Origin: Protopterus annectens
Lineage: Eukaryota > Chordata > Ceratodontiformes > Protopteridae
Reading direction: 5' to 3'
DNA: 64,000 bases
NCBI RefSeq assembly: GCF_019279795.1
Contig: NC_056732.1
Span: 183,835,438 to 183,899,437, forward strand
Below the pieces are notes generated by a model. The model was not told the DNA's origin, ran no database searches, and was given only the letters and a program-made list of their open reading frames with translations. Made by a program: the position numbers and the translations under genes. Below are positions 1 to 11,847 of the stretch, one piece after another; within the stretch, counting starts at the first letter, position 1; each line of letters opens with the position of its first letter.

Positions 1-503
1 AAGATTTGATTAAACGATGGAATAAAATTCATTTTTCCATGGATGAAAGTCTCACTATTATTAAAATGATTTTACTTCCAAAAATACTTTATATTATTCA
101 ATCTATTTCTTTTACCACCCCCTAATTTGATAATTAAAAAAAAAAACATAATGTTTCATGAATTTTTATGGTACCCAAATAAACCCAGAATTGCATTAAC
201 ACTTCATATGAAAAGTTGGGATAATGGGGGCATAGCTATGCCAAATTTAGAATTTTACTCAAACTCATACATGATTAAAATGATATCCCTTTTAATAGAT
301 GTTAAATATCAGACTAAATGGAAAAAATTAATATAAATTTTAATGGTGGACACATTAAATCATCCTAATTCACAAAAATTATCATTTATAAATAACCCAT
401 CTATTTGGATTTTGAAAGATCAGCTTTCTGTTTTCACTTCTCAAAAATTTAAAAGTAATTATTTAACACTCATTAAAATCCTTTAAAAATGTTATATTTA
501 AAC

Positions 504-506
<3 letters not shown>

Positions 507-571
<65 letters not shown>
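507..571. repeat. (AT)n microsatellite
   Basis: About 65 bp of uninterrupted AT dinucleotide inside the L1-like LINE remnant, separating ORF2 blocks. Confidence 0.98.
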
Positions 572-574
<3 letters not shown>

Positions 575-891
575 ACTTGTCATTTCTTTTTTTTCCCATA
601 GACTACACACAAAGAATTCTTTTTCTTCTAATTCTATAAAAAATGTTAACTTTTCACCAGAAAAAAAATTACTTTTTAGTAGCAAATGATGTCTAACAAT
701 GAACTGAAATAAATGAATTCTCTCTATACTGAATTTGAACTTGATTCACTTTTTTGGTTAGATTTGCAAGAAGGAAGGAAGTTTATTCTAAGTAACATTG
801 AATTAATGTCAACAACTAAGAAAGTAATACCCTATTTAATACAATATATAATGTTATCAATTCAAAGTATCTCACCAAAAACTAACAAATT

Positions 892-894
<3 letters not shown>

Positions 895-933
<39 letters not shown>
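895..933. repeat. (AT)n microsatellite
   Basis: About 39 bp of AT dinucleotide, second tract inside the L1-like LINE remnant. Confidence 0.97.
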
Positions 934-936
<3 letters not shown>

Positions 937-1741
937 CTATAAAGTCTGACTTAGATGCTTTCCCTGGCAGTTATTGGAATTCTTTCTATTCCATTAATGG
1001 CCAACTTCCTATGATAAAGATAAAATTAATATATTTAAATCATCAAGTTTAGCTACTTCCTCACTCAAATGGAAAATATTTACTTGGAAATATTTGAATA
1101 GATCTTTTATTACTCCTTTAATAATGAGTAAAATTGGAAAAAAGATGTAAGTTGCTGGAGATGTAATAAGCAAATGAATGCTGACTGGTCTCATAGGTTC
1201 TTTGACTGTACTGAATTAAAAAAATTTGGGAAGATATAAATGATTTTATGCAGGTAATATTTACAGATAACTTTGCCTTATCTAAATATCTGATATTATT
1301 TAATACTCTAATACCAGATTGTATAAAAACCTCCAATTATTATTTGGTTTGGTCTGTATTATCTATAGCCAGAAAAATAATTATGAGGAATTGGAAATCA
1401 CAATCCTCTCTGCCATTACAAGAATTTAAAAATTTACTTAATGAAATTTATTGTTTGGAAAAACTGACCATCAAATACAGATGTTCTAGGAATACTTATA
1501 TAGTAGTTGGAACAAAGTTTGTGAACTATTACAAAAATAGTTTATTTTTACAGTAAAAGTGCATATATAGAATCTATCTCAGTTGATATTTAACAGTTAT
1601 GGTGAACAATTTTGTATATAGTTAAAAATGTTTAATTCTGTACATGATCATTTTCACATAATTTAAAAAGGTTAATTCTTTATATGTTGATTGTATTTTA
1701 ACAGCTCTTCTAATAAAATTGTTTTCAAAAAAAAAAAAAAA

Positions 1742-2599
1742 GAAAGAAAATGCAATACCCTTAAGCAACAAATTCAGCAATTCTTAATGGTAAGAGTCAG
1801 TTTCAAAACATCCACTAACCATATTGACCTTTATACTGTATTGTGTAGTTTTATTTACTTGAATATTAACTGTCTTTTAGCAACTTACTAGATATGTCAT
1901 TCATACTTAAATACTCTTTAACCTGTATAGTTAAGTTAAGTAATTTAATGGATGCAGAGCTGCTTGAGGATCATGACTGCATGGAAGTGGTAGTTTGAGG
2001 TAATTTAGTACAGTTCCCATCTTCAGTGTATTTAAACAAAGATTGAGTATCCTTGGAGCAAGAATGCTATTAATCCTGAATATACTCTTGTTAGAGTTTC
2101 CTTCAAGCAGGTTTGTTATGAATTCTGAAAAGTTTGCTCTTCACAGATATAGATCTCAATGCACCCTGAACATTATTCCAAAAGTTTATTAAGGAATACA
2201 AGGCAATCTGTATCTCCAGATCATTTTCATGTTTTAGGTTATTGCTAAACCTTCTAATAGGAGATCTAGACTCTTGTTGTCTATTGTGCTACATGCTAGA
2301 GTCCTACCCAGAAGGGATACCTAATTTAACATAGAATATTCTGTGCAAATTTTAGCTGACTTACGAAAAAAAATGTTGCCTGAATTCTAGGCTGGTAAAA
2401 GTATTCTGAACTATAAAATGACATGTCCTAGCATAGCATCTGGTGGCAAATCGAGCTATTCAGTTAGCTACTTGAGCTTGTGTTGGTATGGTGACCAGAG
2501 GTTAGTTAGTATCTATGGTGATAACAAACTATAGTGTAACAAGTACATGTCTGTGTTGGATAGTCTAGGATTGTGTTAGAACACTGGGTCTCAGTGCAA
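1742..2599. other. unassigned intergenic sequence
   Basis: AT-rich sequence after the L1 poly(A) tail. I see no long frame, RNA gene or recognisable repeat. Confidence 0.5.
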
Positions 2600-3480
2600 C
2601 TTGCCCAGCTGATTATTGCTTATGAGATGCAATACTTTTGTTTACCTTAGGTTGTACAGAAAGTCCATCTTTTTTAAGGAATGGAACTGGCAGGACTATC
2701 CTTAGATGTACTGTTGTCACTAGAGCTATTTTGTTTCTGTTTCTGATTGCAGAAATCATTGATTTGATCTTTGCAGAATTAAGATACAACCAATTGATCT
2801 GAGCCATGTCTGTAAACAGGCTAAACTGGACTGAAGTTTTGTATTAACCATAACAACAGTAATTTTACAGTTAGTATATCAGACCAATATTAGTATGAGG
2901 ACAAAGTATACAATATATGTTGTGGATACAAACTCCTACATAGCCTTAGATGAGTTGCTTGGATTGTTGAATAACAGCACTGAAACAGAGGTAACAACAT
3001 CATTTGTGAAGATTGCAAAAAGTGTGGGTGCCAAACTGAGACGTGAGGAAGTCTGACAGGCACAGAAATGAGAGAAATGAAAATGCTACCAGTAAACATT
3101 CACTGGTATCTGACTTCTCTGTAACTGATGAAAAAATCCATGGCACCATGCAAAAGTCTGCAATTATTCAGGATGTTGACAAGTGTAATATGTTCCTTAG
3201 TGTCAAATGATTTAGAAAAGTCCATAAGAAGGCCTGCTGATCTGTAACCATGCACAAGATGATTATGCATGTACTGTACAACATCCATCATGGCATTGTC
3301 TTCACCATGGTTACGCCTGAAGCTATGTTCTGAATTTGAGATATGTTTGATTTCTTAAATGTTAGTGAAGTTGTAAATAAATGCATTCTGAAGGGTTTCT
3401 GGAAAAAAAGACAAGAGATTGATGGGAGAGTAATTGTTCAGATGGGTTGAAGGATACCCCATTTATGCAAGGGAACAATG
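2600..3480 (-). pseudogene. decayed L2/Jockey-superfamily LINE reverse transcriptase
   Basis: Read on the minus strand from about 3400 downward, RT motifs appear in the right order but in shifting frames. First comes HSFRRNHGEDNAMMDVVQ, which matches the family pattern QxGFR...ST..A. Then LLMDFSKSFDTKEHITLVN is motif A, with its Asp kept, followed by FFISYREVRYQ (SYL..R.Q). Then TLFAIFTNDVV (motif B/C spacer, equal to LLF.IYINDL) at about 3000-3030, and finally LYLNSAKIKSMISAIRNR (LN..KTK.M) at 2680-2790. The YADD box itself cannot be read. No intact gene remains. L2 versus Jockey or Rex1 placement is uncertain. Confidence 0.7.
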
Positions 3481-4044
3481 AGTACTCCTTACTGGATAGT
3501 TAGAAGTAGGCACTGTTTGACTGAACAATTAATAAGTATCAGGTTTGGGTATGTAGTGGTTCTGAGGATATGTAGTCAATAGGTGATGACCCTTATTTAA
3601 GCTTATAGATAAATTTGAACACTGTAGTAACTGAGATTGTTTAAAGGAAGAGCAAAGGATATTGTTAAGAATTCAAGCAACCAGTCTTCTAATTATTGTC
3701 CATTTTTTTGTTACAGTTTTTTTGGAATATGTTTGAACTAAAGTCCCAGACTGATTATTGCTTGCACAGTGTAATAGGGACATAGTGGAGTTATGACTGG
3801 GGTTAATTTCTTTATCAGTGCTATTCTAGATATTATTTGCATTATAGGTAATTTATTTATTTGTTAGTTTTCCAGGACAGAGCACTGATCTACATGGGAC
3901 TTTTTCAGATTTAGCTCAGGAGTAGTTTTTGGTTAATTGACTTTCTCAAAGTCATACAGTTAGGCAATGGAGGCTGACAGAATAAAAGCTTGTATCACTG
4001 AGAGCCAGTTATGCTACATAATTTGATAATTCTGTCCATGATCT
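3481..4044. other. unassigned sequence upstream of the old LINE remnant
   Basis: No frame above 60 codons and no clear motif. It may be more of the same eroded minus-strand LINE, but I cannot show it. Confidence 0.4.
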
Positions 4045-4262
4045 TCTTTGGATTATTGATAGTGTGTCAGTGCTGTTCTCAAATTTCTTTGGCTTATTGA
4101 TGGCTAGTAATTAATGTGTCAGTAATTATTTGGATCACTGATAATTTATAAGTAGTCTCCTGTAACCTCTCTGGTTTATCGATACTTTGTCAGTATCATC
4201 CTATAAATTGTTCGGACTATCAATCGTCAGTAGTCTTCCAGACATTTTTGGATTACTGATAT
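4045..4262. repeat. degenerate short tandem repeat, about 40-bp period
   Basis: Five to six diverged units share a core like TTTGGATTATTGAT followed by a GTCAGT element. Examples are TTTGGATTATTGATAG, TTTGGCTTATTGATGG, TTTGGATCACTGATAA, TCTGGTTTATCGATAC, TTCGGACTATCAATCG and TTTGGATTACTGATAT. Spacing is about 36-42 bp. Confidence 0.55.
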
Positions 4263-4467
4263 GAAGATTTTGTTGCTTCAAATAGTATTTTTACTAGTGT
4301 GTATTAAATTCTTTGTCTTCTTTTTTGGAATAATGACGATTTTTATATGGAAGCATTTGATGTAGATATTGTATATAGTTTTGATAGTAATAGTAGTGAA
4401 TTATGTGTGTGATTTTATTGTATTTTGAAAATATATATCAATAAAAATTTATTATGGAAAAAAAAAA
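4263..4467 (+). other. possible retroelement 3' end with A-tail
   Basis: AT-rich sequence ending in CAATAAAAATTTATTATGG and an A-run (4458-4467). A polyadenylation signal sits about 18 bp before the A-run, as at the 3' end of an L1-type insertion. No coding remnant is visible, so the parent element is unknown. Confidence 0.35.
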
Positions 4468-5756
4468 TTCTTTACAGAGTCAGTGATTCATCAAATTTAA
4501 CAAGATCATTTTCAAGTATGTAAACAGACTAGAGATGGTGTCCGTGGGCTATTGTGTCCTTAGTTTAGGATACAACCCATGGTAGATTTTTTAGTTTGCT
4601 GCACTTTTTATTTAAGGGATCCACATTATTCAGAATTATCATAAAAGATTCTATATGTAAGTCATCCTGCTACTTGTGCCTGACAAGTCTCTAGCCCTGA
4701 ATCTTGAATCTGCCCATTTATTCCATAACACCACCATGAGAGCCAATCATTATATAGTCATTATTCAGTCAGTCATACAGGTGTACAGAATTATGCCTCA
4801 GGGAAAAAAAGTTTGAGTCCAAAGTTATGGAACAGTAATTACCTGCTCTTGGAATATTACATTCCAATAACTCCAGCTTCTACAGACTGCACCTCTGGTC
4901 CTAAAACATTAATCCTTTTCTGCTTCCAATTTAACACTTTTTGTTCTAGATTCATCCTTTTCTTTTCAGCTCTGTTAGTCTATTCATGATCTGATGAATC
5001 AACAGTGCTCCAACAGCTACCCAGAAGTATGCAAATGATCTGCCACCTGCCATGGTGATAATGGCACTGGGTACATCAACACCCCATGCAGACATTTTAT
5101 CCATAAGTACACCTAAGTTAGTACACCACCATTTCTGAGTCAGTCACAGTATCATTAGCTGTGTCACATAACTGGGACCTTTTAGAGTGAAATAATTCTC
5201 TCCTGTCATGCATGGTCTAATTGGCATCTACAAACGCTTCTTTTTCTTTTGCCCATTACATCTTTGTAGAATTGACCAGCATGCTACATGATCAGTCCCA
5301 AATATCTCACTTTTTTCACACAGAGAGTGCTCGAACACTTTCCTAGGGATGTCACAGAAGCTTTCCAGGCATTACTGCACAACTTCCTACAGGTCAGTAT
5401 AAATACCATCTTCATGAAAAGAAATCAGGGGATCAGCCAGAGAGACCTATTGCACAAAATAAGATATAAATAATAAATACAAAATAAAATAGACAGTAAA
5501 TAAGATCAGTTGCTTAATTTTAAGCTTTGTGAGCCACACTTCTGATAATAATCAACTCAACTCTTTCATGCAGCCACAGCACGACTGAGCATGCATTGAA
5601 TCTACTTTCATTTAGTACAGACTGCTTTTTCAAACTTTGTTGAAATTCATCCCAAAAATCAACACCGAGTCATACTTAAAAGTTACAGTTGGCATTTAAT
5701 ACCCAAGGGCTTAAATAAAAATATTAATGATTCTTATTTATTGTAAGACATGGTGT

Positions 5757-5758
<2 letters not shown>
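4468..5758. other. unassigned intergenic sequence
   Basis: No recognisable gene or repeat. The longest open frames are about 60 codons and look random. Confidence 0.5.

Positions 5759-5838
<80 letters not shown>
5759..5838. repeat. (GT)n microsatellite
   Basis: About 80 bp of uninterrupted GT dinucleotide. It yields a spurious Val-Cys reading frame that should not be called a gene. Confidence 0.98.
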
Positions 5839-5841
<3 letters not shown>

Positions 5842-6714
5842 CTAAGGTAAAGTGTTTTCTGTCTGAGAAGGTGCCGTTTTTTGCATTCATAAGTTTGGCA
5901 GCACTGAGTTGTTTGGAGTTAGATTTTCCATGTGTTCATAGTAGGACAACAAACCATGAGGCATACGGCTGCCACTGTGTAATTCTATCCTACAGTGTGT
6001 TCTTATGGTTATTGTATAAAACTACCATCATGGACAGAAATGAATAAGGCAGTGCAACAATTTCTAAGCCAGCCAAGATACCAGCAGACTCTGTGTTGCA
6101 GGTTACATATCTGAATATTAAGAAATGAAAATGCTATCAGTAAACATTTACCAAAGTGAAATCAGGGTAGTCTGTTGGGCAAATTTTATGAGTTCTGGGA
6201 GACAGAATTTGTCTTGCTGTCTTAGCAGATTATCACAAGTTGGACATAATGCAGGCCTCCTTCGTTGAGAGGAAAGAGTAGTTAGCAGTTCAAAAGTGTT
6301 GTTTGGGTTAACTTTATTATTTAGTTGCCTTGAACATTACCCACACTTGGGAAATTCAAATAAATGTAGGCACAATGATACTTAATCTGATAAACTATGT
6401 TATGAATGATATTACAGACTGGACTCCTACCTCTTCCTGTTTCATTTGCAAGTGGAACCCTGCATCTGTGAACTTTGAGTTATAGCAATGACATTTAATG
6501 AAACTGTCTAAAAAACATAGTGATATGATGTATTCCCATTATCAGTTCATCAGAATTAAGTGATTGGACACTTGTGCTAACAATTTTATTATCTATTTTA
6601 GGACTGTGAAAATGTTTACTGTGTCACAGCATTTGTATATTTTTTAACAACCCTTAAGGTTTGTAATTTTGTTTTTAAATAGAGTTTAGCATGGACTTGG
6701 GGACTAGGAAGTTT
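5839..6714. other. unassigned sequence with a short LINE-derived block
   Basis: Mostly unassigned. At 6119-6152 the sequence AATGAAAATGCTATCAG and its continuation nearly match 3072-3105 inside the minus-strand L2-like remnant, so at least part of this stretch is another fragment of that LINE. Confidence 0.4.
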
Positions 6715-7690
6715 ATATTTCATTGAATGGCACTCACTTAGGGGAAGTCAATGATTTTGCTGCAAGACTATTTGTAGCTCTAACTAGATCATATGAAACT
6801 TTAATACAAACTCAAAAAATAAACTTTGGTGAGAATGCAACAGCTTGGTTCAATAGCTATCTTAAAGACAGGAACTTCCAAATATACAATAAAAACCTCA
6901 GATGTTGCCACTGTTAATACAGGTGTTTACAAAACTCAGTACTTTTTTCTCACTCTTTATCAATGACCTCACATAGATTTTCTGCACCTGAATATTACTA
7001 TGGAAGCAGATGATATACTTCTCTTGGATGTAAACAAAACTCACTAATCCACCCCAAACAAACAGGCAAATAAAATATTCTGACCTCTCTGCTTGTTTTT
7101 TTCTGAACAGTGAGCTAGTTAAGGAAGCCAAGACTAATGACATGCTTTTTTCTAGCATAAAGAAACTTCAATCTTTAACAGAACTACCAATTAAGGACAT
7201 AAAAGGCAGAACTATTTCCAATGTAGAAGAACAGATGTACCCAGGCTTAACACCAGACCATCTTCTTAACCTTATACAGACTAAATTATCACCAAAGTTC
7301 TTTCACAACTGAAACTATGCTACAGAATTTCTCACTTATTATCCACAGTTGCACATAAATCTATAGCCAAAAATATTATTTTTCTAAAATTAAAATACGT
7401 GCTACCATTACCCAGCATGCACTCCATCTATAACTGTCAAAAACGTCAGACAGCAGAATTAAAGATTTGTAAACTTGCACTCCTGGCTGACCAAAGAAAA
7501 CACCATTGTGATGTACTTCATGCAATGCACTGGTACCCAGTATCAGATAGATGCACTCTTCTTCTCAAAACACTAATATATGAAATTCTTAAAAGAGGGT
7601 ACTGCACTCTTCTCAAAAGAAAACTACTTTTGCAAGACCAAAATTATATACTTACGAACACCCAAGAAAATGTTCTTGAAAATTCCTGAC
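6715..7690 (+). pseudogene. decayed L2-like LINE reverse transcriptase fragment
   Basis: Plus-strand translation gives NATAWFNSYLKDRNFQIYN (family: WF.SYL..R...V), then GVYKTQYFF...LYQ (GVPQGS.LGPLLF..Y), then MEADDILLLDVN at about 6998-7030, the YADD box with Ala-Asp-Asp kept. At 7399-7689 the C-terminal block reads QKRQTAELKICK and VLHAMHWYPVSDRCTLLLKTLIYEILKRG. This matches the LHWLPV..RI.FK.L.L.YK signature of L2-type LINEs. Stops and frameshifts interrupt every block. 5' truncated, no functional product. Confidence 0.75.
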
Positions 7691-9254
7691 CAAAATTCAG
7701 ATTATCCATAGGTGAGAAAGCCTTGTCCACATTAGAGACTGTACTGTGGTGATGTTAAGTGCAATGGACAGCAGAAACATTCACAAAAGCTTTAAGAGAC
7801 TTGTGCTTTAAGGAAGTCAAACGCTGATGCTTTTGAGATACAGGATAAGAAACACGAGTATTACATTCAAAAATTTTAATTTTTGCATAACGATAACAAT
7901 TGTGTATATTAATTCATATATATTTTGTTTCCTCATATATTTGTAGTGTTCTCCTAGAATGTTAACACGTGTTCATTTTTTTCTGTTTCATCTTAATATG
8001 CAACGCATCTTTCTTGGCCATATCTTTCTGTAAATATTATATCACTGTACCTGGGATGTGCTTTAAAAGTTCACTTGGTCAGCCAACCAACCTGGTCAAA
8101 AAATTGAAGATAAATTAATATATCTTTCTCAAGGCCACTATAACTGCTGTCCAGAAATATGACTGAGCCATTACTGTGGTTATCCTCCTTCATGCTGCAG
8201 TCTGTTTCATTTCTTCCATGCAAAAACGGCTTCCTTTGTTGTTATCTTTGGACTCCATTAAATTATTGGACACTCACACTTCCATTATTATCTGCCCTTT
8301 TTTCTCATATCACGCAGCACATACAAAAAGTGAAGAATACTGACCAGTCCTTGCAGACAGCAGACATGCTCTCTTGGTCATTGTAACTTTTAATGTGGCA
8401 TCCACAACAAGCCACTTAGATCTGGAAACCTACTGTCTTTTCCCTCCCAGCTATCATCTCTCCCCAAGGAAGGTTGAATTATATATCATTTGTGCACCCA
8501 TTTTGGAATGTTCAGTCACAACCTAGCCACAACTATCCAAAAATAAAATTCCATGTCACTGTAAGCTATGTCTCACGTCCATAATGCTTTGGTTGCTTGC
8601 ATATGTTTTGTTATATACAACTAGCATAAGTTTAACCTACTCACAAATCCTATAAATATAGTATGGGTAGAAGACCATTTCACATATTCATTGATGCCTG
8701 TGTTGGGTAATAGCCATATAGATAATCAAACATAATGACAGATTACAGGTATATTGTTCTTAAAGTTTATTAATCAAACTATAATAACACAAAGTACAAA
8801 GCTATTCCATTATATAACTTGCTATGTAAACAGGACCCAGTTCAACCACCAATCCACAAAAAAACTCTTCCTTCTGCTCCCATGACAAATATTTGCCCCA
8901 TAATCTTTCGGCCTGTGTTCTCACAGGAACTAGAAATAATGCCTCCCTTCCTCCCCTCAGCAATGATCCAGAGAAGTACTATGACTGACTTTACCAATCT
9001 AAATGTAATAAAGTAGATGTATGCACATTGTCATAACCTTGGTTACATACATTTGATCAAAGCAGCCGAAATCAGCCCAATATTCTACTTTTTGACATAT
9101 GCTAAAATATGTCATCCAAGACTTCGACGTCTCGCCTCAGTGTTATAGTTTCTAAATATGTCCATACAGAATATATGAATGTATTCCTATCCTTTTTATG
9201 GCAACTTGCAGCTTATCTGAAAAGCAGATTCTATATTTTTATTTGTGTTTGTCT
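7691..9254. other. unassigned intergenic sequence
   Basis: AT-rich, with no frame above about 75 codons and no motif I can name. The beginning may include the 3' UTR of the preceding LINE fragment. Confidence 0.45.
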
Positions 9255-9299
9255 GTTTGTTTGTTTGTTTGTTTGTTTGTTTGTTTGTTTGTTTGTTTG
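9255..9299. repeat. (TTTG)n tetranucleotide microsatellite
   Basis: About eleven perfect tandem TTTG units. Confidence 0.98.
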
Positions 9300-9883
9300 C
9301 TAACCTGATAGGTAGGTTGGTTTCAAAGACTTCTTTCAGACAAGACCAAGAAAAGACCTACATAATTGATAAAAATGTTGCCAAAAACATTTATGCTGGC
9401 ATATTATAGAAAATATATATTAATGCATACAAATCTATCTAGTTATGCTCTATAGATATGTATTGAAAGTGTAGCAGTCTGGTGTGTAACATTTGAAATA
9501 TTTTCTGCTGTAGGTTTAGGTAATGAGTTTAATTCTGAGTAGTGACACCAGGAGAAACAGGCTGGGTCACATGGCCATTATATGAAACTCCAGCTGAATA
9601 AAATAGAATCATCCAACAAAAAAGAATGGTACCATAGAACTTAACTATGTGCACATTTCATTCCTGAGGATAGGAAGGAAGGTGTTCCTTCTAGGTTCTA
9701 GAAAAAGAAGACAGGCCTACAGATCATGCAGCGCACATTTTTCATACATGATGACTTAACTGTGGATTACTGAATGAAGGGAACCTGGTGGCTGCAACAC
9801 ATTTATTTTTGAAAAGAAAACTAAATGAGTTGGTGTTCGCCATTGTATGGGTTAACACTACACTTAGTTACACACTTTTCATA
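9300..9883. other. unassigned intergenic sequence
   Basis: Nothing recognised between the TTTG tract and the SINE at 9884. Confidence 0.45.
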
Positions 9884-10025
9884 GTTTATAGGGTTCATAG
9901 GTTTATAGGGTTCATACTAGGCTAACTGCCCTTGTGGGCCATTTAAGCCTAGCTAATTACCCCATGTGAGAATCAAACCCTGCACCTTGTGCTCATAAGG
10001 TAAACACCTTCACCATAGTGTCATC
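9884..10025 (-). mobile_element. tRNA-derived SINE with a CR1-like LINE tail
   Basis: Read on the minus strand it begins with a tRNA-like head: an A-box-like TATGGTGAAGGTGT, then AGCACAAGGTGCAGGG and a B-box GGGTTTGATTCTC. The body continues GCTAGGCTTAAATGGCCC, then CAGTTAGCCTAGTATGAACC, and ends in CCTATAAACCTATGAACC repeats. The second half matches the last 60-70 bp of the CR1-like LINEs of this window (GCTAGGCTTGTATGGGC ... ACCTATGAACCTATGAA at 16410-16470). A SINE that copies the 3' tail of a partner LINE is expected to borrow its reverse transcriptase. No clear target duplication was found. Confidence 0.7.
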
Positions 10026-11505
10026 ATTATAGAAGGTTACTGGGTTGTGTGGGGTCTGGAACTAGGAAACTAAAGAGGATAGAGTAGTGGTTAGTAACAT
10101 GGAAATCAGTAATGCATGCACTTTTTATTACTGAAGGTAAATGCGAGACTGCTTACATGTTGTATGCATACATGTCTGTGCATATGTTATGTAATTCTCA
10201 TGAGTCTGACTAGGAGTCAATAGTAGGAGGACAAAACATTATTATACAGTGTTCCTCTCTAGCACCTGAGCAGATTCTTTTGAACTGCCAAAACATGTCA
10301 CTCAGAAATACCACTGTTGCTGATTATAGTGGTAAAGACTCTGGGAACTGCCTCTGCAGTTAAGTGTTGCCTAAAATTGTTCCTCGTGTACTGCACACAA
10401 AATGTCCATTAGCTGTAAGGCATCTTCTGAACCTATCCGTCAAGCCACAAGAACTGCACTCTGGGCTAATTAAAACCACATTATTCACTTATCATGATGT
10501 TGTTGTCATCACGATCAATACACATTTTTTCCCATTTTCACATGAGATTGTGGTGTCACAGCAACATTAATTAATATGACCAAATTACCTGGGGTCATGC
10601 TGGCATTCTGCAGAAAATGTGGGAAACGACCTACAGACAGTCCATTGTTTTTTATGAGAATAAAACACTTGCAGACAGTCTAGGCTTCATCCTCAGACCC
10701 CTACTTTTTTTTGCCTTGGGAGTCCTGTAATTACAGAGCAGTTATAACTATCAGGCATGCACTAATATTTAGTATGTTTCATGATTTTGTGATGATTGTT
10801 ACTTTTCATAAAGTTAGTTGATGTTATATGGATTTATGGTCACAATGTATTTCATAGTTTCATATAACTGCATTGCAACTTATCATTCATCATGTTGATC
10901 TAAATATATCCAATCATGGCTGCATTGTATGTAGGAAATACACAGGGCTTTCTCAGACCTAAAAAGAGATATATATGGCATTCCACTGTGATATGTGCAA
11001 AATAATATTTCCCAGAGGGCATTCTGTTTATACATCAATGGCGTGGGAACATTGGTTATGTTATTTTCATCTATCTGCCCATATCCCGATCTATGAAAAC
11101 TTTATGTCGCATACATTCAGACTACATCAATTCTATTGTCATGGTTCTATAAGTGCCATGGACAGCTCAACACATCAGACACACATGGAGGAATCTACAC
11201 CACACTTACTGATTAAGAGCCATACTTATGAATGACCCTGGGATAAAGATCAGCAATCCCAGAAAGCAACACTGTTTCCGATGTTTGCAAAGCTGTTAAA
11301 CATACTACAATATTTTTAGTTTCTTTATATATTCTCTGCTATAGATTAATGTAGAGAACCAGATCACACTGTTAAGAACAGACTGTTTATTATGAAACAA
11401 AGCTTTCAGGTAAAAGAACCCTTCATCAGTGTATAACCATCAAGAATGAAACAGTTCACTTAAATATCCATCACACACAGCCAATAAATCATCTAATTAA
11501 CAAGC
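10026..11505. other. unassigned intergenic sequence
   Basis: No gene found. Around 11390-11440 sits a block reading (minus strand) ACTGATGAAGGGTTCTT...CTGAAAGCTTTG, which has the look of an interspersed repeat but cannot be assigned. Confidence 0.4.
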
Positions 11506-11816
11506 AATACTTCTCAACTGTACAGATTTTTTCAGAATATCCAGATTTTTGCCTCATATTTTTGGTCTGTTTTTCGTAAAAGTATGGTTTTCTGGAAAAT
11601 CATTGGCAAGTCATGGAAAGCTGAAAATAATGACAACCATTTAAGTTTCAGACTTCATACCATTGGAAAAGTCATGCTAATGCGAAACTTGTTATTCTAT
11701 AAAATTTCTAACTTTGTAAGAGTGATATTTCAAAAGCATCCCTATTTTGGGGCCTTTGTCCCCCTATTATTTATGGCTTTGTCCAGATTTCTTGCTCTAA
11801 GAGGTTGAGAGGTAAG
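11506..11816 (+). mobile_element. MITE of the CATACCTCTCAAC family
   Basis: A 311-bp non-autonomous element. Left end is ATACTTCTCAACTGTACAG; right end is AGAGGTTGAGAGGTAAG. Internal landmarks TGTCCAGAT/TATCCAGAT, CCTCATATTTTTGG and TTTGTCCAGATTTCTTGCTC are shared with copies at 34423, 36551 and 37849. Ends are slightly diverged and no target duplication is visible. Confidence 0.8.
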
Positions 11817-11847
11817 ACTCATGGCACAGTGAATCATATATAGCATC

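Larger units (their letters stand above)
1..1741 (+). pseudogene. L1/Tx1-like LINE, ORF2 C-terminal end plus 3' UTR and poly(A)
   Basis: The first 120 bases translate (with breaks) to residues like DLIKRWNKIHFS...KMILLPKILYIIQS. This is followed at 127-336 by WYPNKPRIALTLHMK...NGGIAMPNLEFYSNS, the pattern after the reverse transcriptase of L1-clade ORF2. Further on, about 1140-1230, a Cys motif CWRCNK...DWSHRFFDCTELKKF appears. At 1248-1556 lies the last ORF2 block, including ARKIIMRNWKSQSSLP and a conserved LEKLTIKYR. The frame is broken by stops, shifts and two AT microsatellites. A poly(A) signal (AATAAA, about 1713) and an A-run at 1727-1741 mark the 3' end. The element is dead and its 5' part lies outside the window. 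Clade assignment rests on these motifs only. Confidence 0.8.

Noticed and set aside
5727..6047. Long Val-Cys open frame across the GT tract
   Set aside because: Produced by the dinucleotide repeat; the flanking residues match no family.
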